Below the pieces are notes generated by a model. That model made no database searches and was not told the DNA's origin. It worked only from the letters and a program-made list of their open reading frames with translations. The position numbers were made by a program, and so were the translations under genes. Shown piece after piece: positions 13,773 to 15,231 of a DNA stretch of 15,231 nucleotides. Position 1 is the first letter of the stretch, and each line of letters begins with the position of its first letter. The stretch spans positions 1 through 15,231 of the forward strand of contig JABJFP010000217.1 of NCBI GenBank assembly GCA_018662715.1, written 5' to 3'. This stretch comes from Methanobacteriota archaeon. Its GTDB lineage: Archaea; Thermoplasmatota; Poseidoniia; Poseidoniales; Poseidoniaceae.

Positions 13773-13785
13773 CACTTTGTCATTC
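13767..13785 (+). other. 8-bp perfect hairpin over the uL15 stop codon
   Basis: GAATGACA (13767-13774) pairs perfectly with TGTCATTC (13778-13785) around the loop CTT. The uL15 stop TGA (13770-13772) is in the left arm. No T-run follows, so it does not look like an archaeal terminator, which would be a poly-T tract. It may mark an mRNA processing or stability site between the ribosomal genes and secY; this role is inference. Confidence 0.6.
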
Positions 13786-13830
13786 AATCGCACCGCAACA
13801 TAAGAAAAACAACACAGGTAGGGAACGAAC
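13773..13830 (+). other. uL15-secY spacer
   Basis: This 58-base spacer is the longest gap inside the cluster. It contains the right arm of the hairpin, an A-rich stretch (AACATAAGAAAAACAACA near 13798-13815) that could hold a weak internal promoter, and a weak purine-rich ribosome binding site AGGTAGGGA about seven bases before the secY ATG. No GAGGTGA-type site is present, unlike most ribosomal junctions. Confidence 0.5.
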
Positions 13831-15231
13831 ATGAAGCACAAGCCAATTCCATGGGCCATCCTTCTAACGGGTGTATTGTATTACGGTCTGCTCGTATACT
13901 GGCAGTCTGATGAACTTCAGATGGCTAGCGGTAGTGACCCGTACAATGCAGCGGTTTTCGGATTGTTGTTTTCTGTAGTCTACCTCGCATACTGTATGAT
14001 TTGTTTCCAGCGAGATCTTCCAAGTTCTTTCAAAGAAATGCCCTTTGTAGGCCGTTTTGGTAAACTGACCGGATGGTTGGCGTTTGCCTCTATCGCCGTT
14101 TACTATGTGCGCCCTGCTGCATGGGGTGGATACGACGAAGGCGTTGGTTTCTTTTTGGTCGGTATCATTCTTCTAGGATTTGGAGCAGCGGCCATTCTTA
14201 CATGTTTCATGTGGGAAGGAGATGACAGCAGCCGTTTGTACGCACTACGCCGCTTCGTTGATGTTTACCCAACGATTACCAAGCCAGAGCGTCACGTCCG
14301 CTTCAACGAAAAAATGTGGACCACTACCTTCGTCCTCATCATCTACTTCGCCATGACCAACGTCATGCTTTTCGGACTTTCCGGACAAGCCCTTGACTTG
14401 TTCAGTGGGTTCCGTTCTATCATGGCTGGTGCTTCCGGTACCATCATGCACTTGGGTATTGGTCCAATCGTTACTGGTTCCATTATCATGCAATTGTTTG
14501 CGGGTGCGAAAATTATCCGACTTGACCTGAGCAACTCCGATGACAAGGCCATGTACCAAGGTGTGCAAAAGTTGCTTGTTCTCATCATGATTCCAATTGA
14601 ATCGATTCCCCAGACTTATGGGTTCCTTGACCCTAGCGAATGGCTCATCGATGCATACGGACTAGGATGGGCTAACTTTGTGATTGTAGCCCAACTCTTT
14701 GCTGGCTCGTATCTGGTGTTCTTGCTGGATGAATTAGTCAGCAAGTGGGGAATTGGGTCTGGTATCTCACTCTTCATTGCTGCAGGTGTTGCACAATCCA
14801 CATTCGTAGGTACGCTATCTCCTCTCGCAACCACCTCGGGTATGCCTTATTCTCTCCAAAACCCACCGTCGGGTACGCTCCCTATGATCTTCTACATGTT
14901 CCGTGAATCATCAAATTATGAGATGATTCAGGCGAATGGATTCGAAGTCATGTTACTGACGCACGTCAACCCTGTTGCGGCTCTTATCTCATCGATTATC
15001 GTGTTCTTGGTCGTTGCCTTTGCCGAATCGAGTAAGCTCGAATTGCCGTTGACACATGGTAAAGTGCGTGGTCACCGAGGAAAGTATCCAATTCGCCTTG
15101 TCTACGCATCGAACATTCCGGTCATTTTGATGGCGGCTCTTCTTGCCAACATCAACATGTTCACACTTCTCTTCTGGAGCCACCCAACGCTGAGCAGGAC
15201 TCCGATCTTAGGTCAGAACGGTTGGGCTTCA
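13831..15231 (+). CDS. secY: Protein translocase subunit SecY with extended N-terminus (3' end outside window)
   Basis: SecY forms the protein-conducting channel of the membrane and docks ribosomes. The 467 codons present contain a clear archaeal SecY from about residue 133. There is the N-terminal amphipathic segment YALRRFVDVYPTITKPERHV, TM1 MWTTTFVLIIYFAMTN, the plug and TM2 HLGIGPIVTGSIIMQLFAG, and TM3 QKLLVLIMIPIESIPQ. Next come TM4/5 LLDELVSKWGIGSGISLFIA, the TM6-TM7 loop LELPLTHGKVRGHRGKYPIR and TM7 YASNIPVILMAALLANINMF. The remaining helices lie beyond the edge. Ahead of this are about 130 extra residues with four hydrophobic helices (about 7-24, 39-59, 78-93, 103-127). They are in frame, have no stop codon and share the single start at 13831. 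An even number of helices keeps the canonical N-terminal segment cytosolic. An alternative start near 14230 has no obvious ribosome binding site. Confidence 0.93.
   Translation, partial: MKHKPIPWAILLTGVLYYGLLVYWQSDELQMASGSDPYNAAVFGLLFSVVYLAYCMICFQRDLPSSFKEMPFVGRFGKLTGWLAFASIAVYYVRPAAWGGYDEGVGFFLVGIILLGFGAAAILTCFMWEGDDSSRLYALRRFVDVYPTITKPERHVRFNEKMWTTTFVLIIYFAMTNVMLFGLSGQALDLFSGFRSIMAGASGTIMHLGIGPIVTGSIIMQLFAGAKIIRLDLSNSDDKAMYQGVQKLLVLIMIPIESIPQTYGFLDPSEWLIDAYGLGWANFVIVAQLFAGSYLVFLLDELVSKWGIGSGISLFIAAGVAQSTFVGTLSPLATTSGMPYSLQNPPSGTLPMIFYMFRESSNYEMIQANGFEVMLLTHVNPVAALISSIIVFLVVAFAESSKLELPLTHGKVRGHRGKYPIRLVYASNIPVILMAALLANINMFTLLFWSHPTLSRTPILGQNGWAS

Noticed and set aside
13778..13800. Bacterial-style intrinsic terminator after uL15
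   Set aside because: The hairpin is not followed by a T-run, and archaeal terminators do not generally need such a stem. It is reported only as a hairpin.

Overview
The window carries an archaeal ribosomal-protein 'superoperon' (the S10/spc-like cluster in euryarchaeal order) on the + strand, from uL3 to the start of secY. A divergent Hef/FANCM-type helicase gene lies on the - strand at the left edge. The domain assignment rests on archaeal-only content: eS4, eL19, eL32, aIF1 and the RNase P protein Rnp1 (Rpp29/POP4) inside the cluster, archaeal-type uL30 and SecY, and Shine-Dalgarno sequences matching the archaeal 16S 3' tail (GAGGTGAT). The moderate G+C, the Hef neighbour and some unusual protein extensions suggest a mesophilic marine Thermoplasmata-related euryarchaeon such as Marine Group II (Poseidoniia). 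That finer placement is inference from memory and has not been tested by phylogeny.

Layout. (1) 1-1196, - strand: N-terminal 398 codons of the Hef-like helicase, running off the left edge. (2) 1197-1541: divergent intergenic region with a nearly palindromic TATA-like element (1341-1354), then a GC-rich, hairpin-rich stretch (about 1389-1507) that is probably the 5' leader of the ribosomal operon. (3) 1542-6412: uL3, uL4, uL23, uL2, uS19, uL22, uS3, uL29. (4) 6437-6995: aIF1 (SUI1) and Rnp1, a small non-ribosomal insert with lower G+C. (5) 7000-13772: uS17, uL14, uL24, eS4, uL5, uS14, uS8, uL6, eL32, eL19, uL18, uS5, uL30, uL15. (6) 13773-13830: 58-base gap beginning inside an 8-bp perfect hairpin that overlaps the uL15 stop codon. 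(7) 13831-15231: secY, truncated at the right edge.

The 25 + strand genes are almost certainly co-transcribed. No gap between ribosomal genes exceeds about 25 bases, and many junctions overlap (ATGA or TGATG). At seven junctions the stop codon TGA is itself part of the GAGGTGA Shine-Dalgarno sequence of the next gene. The products build the two ribosomal subunits, start translation (aIF1), mature tRNA 5' ends (Rnp1) and form the membrane channel (SecY) to which ribosomes dock.

Most of the window is ordinary core genome. The departures from the expected pattern are: SecY carries about 130 extra N-terminal residues with four predicted membrane helices; eL32 carries an N-terminal SAP-type domain plus an acidic linker; uL24 has a His/Gly/Lys repeat inserted in its KOW loop; uS5 lacks the usual archaeal cysteines; and the operon leader looks structured. 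I saw no mobile element, CRISPR array, tRNA or rRNA, and no clear new multi-gene system.
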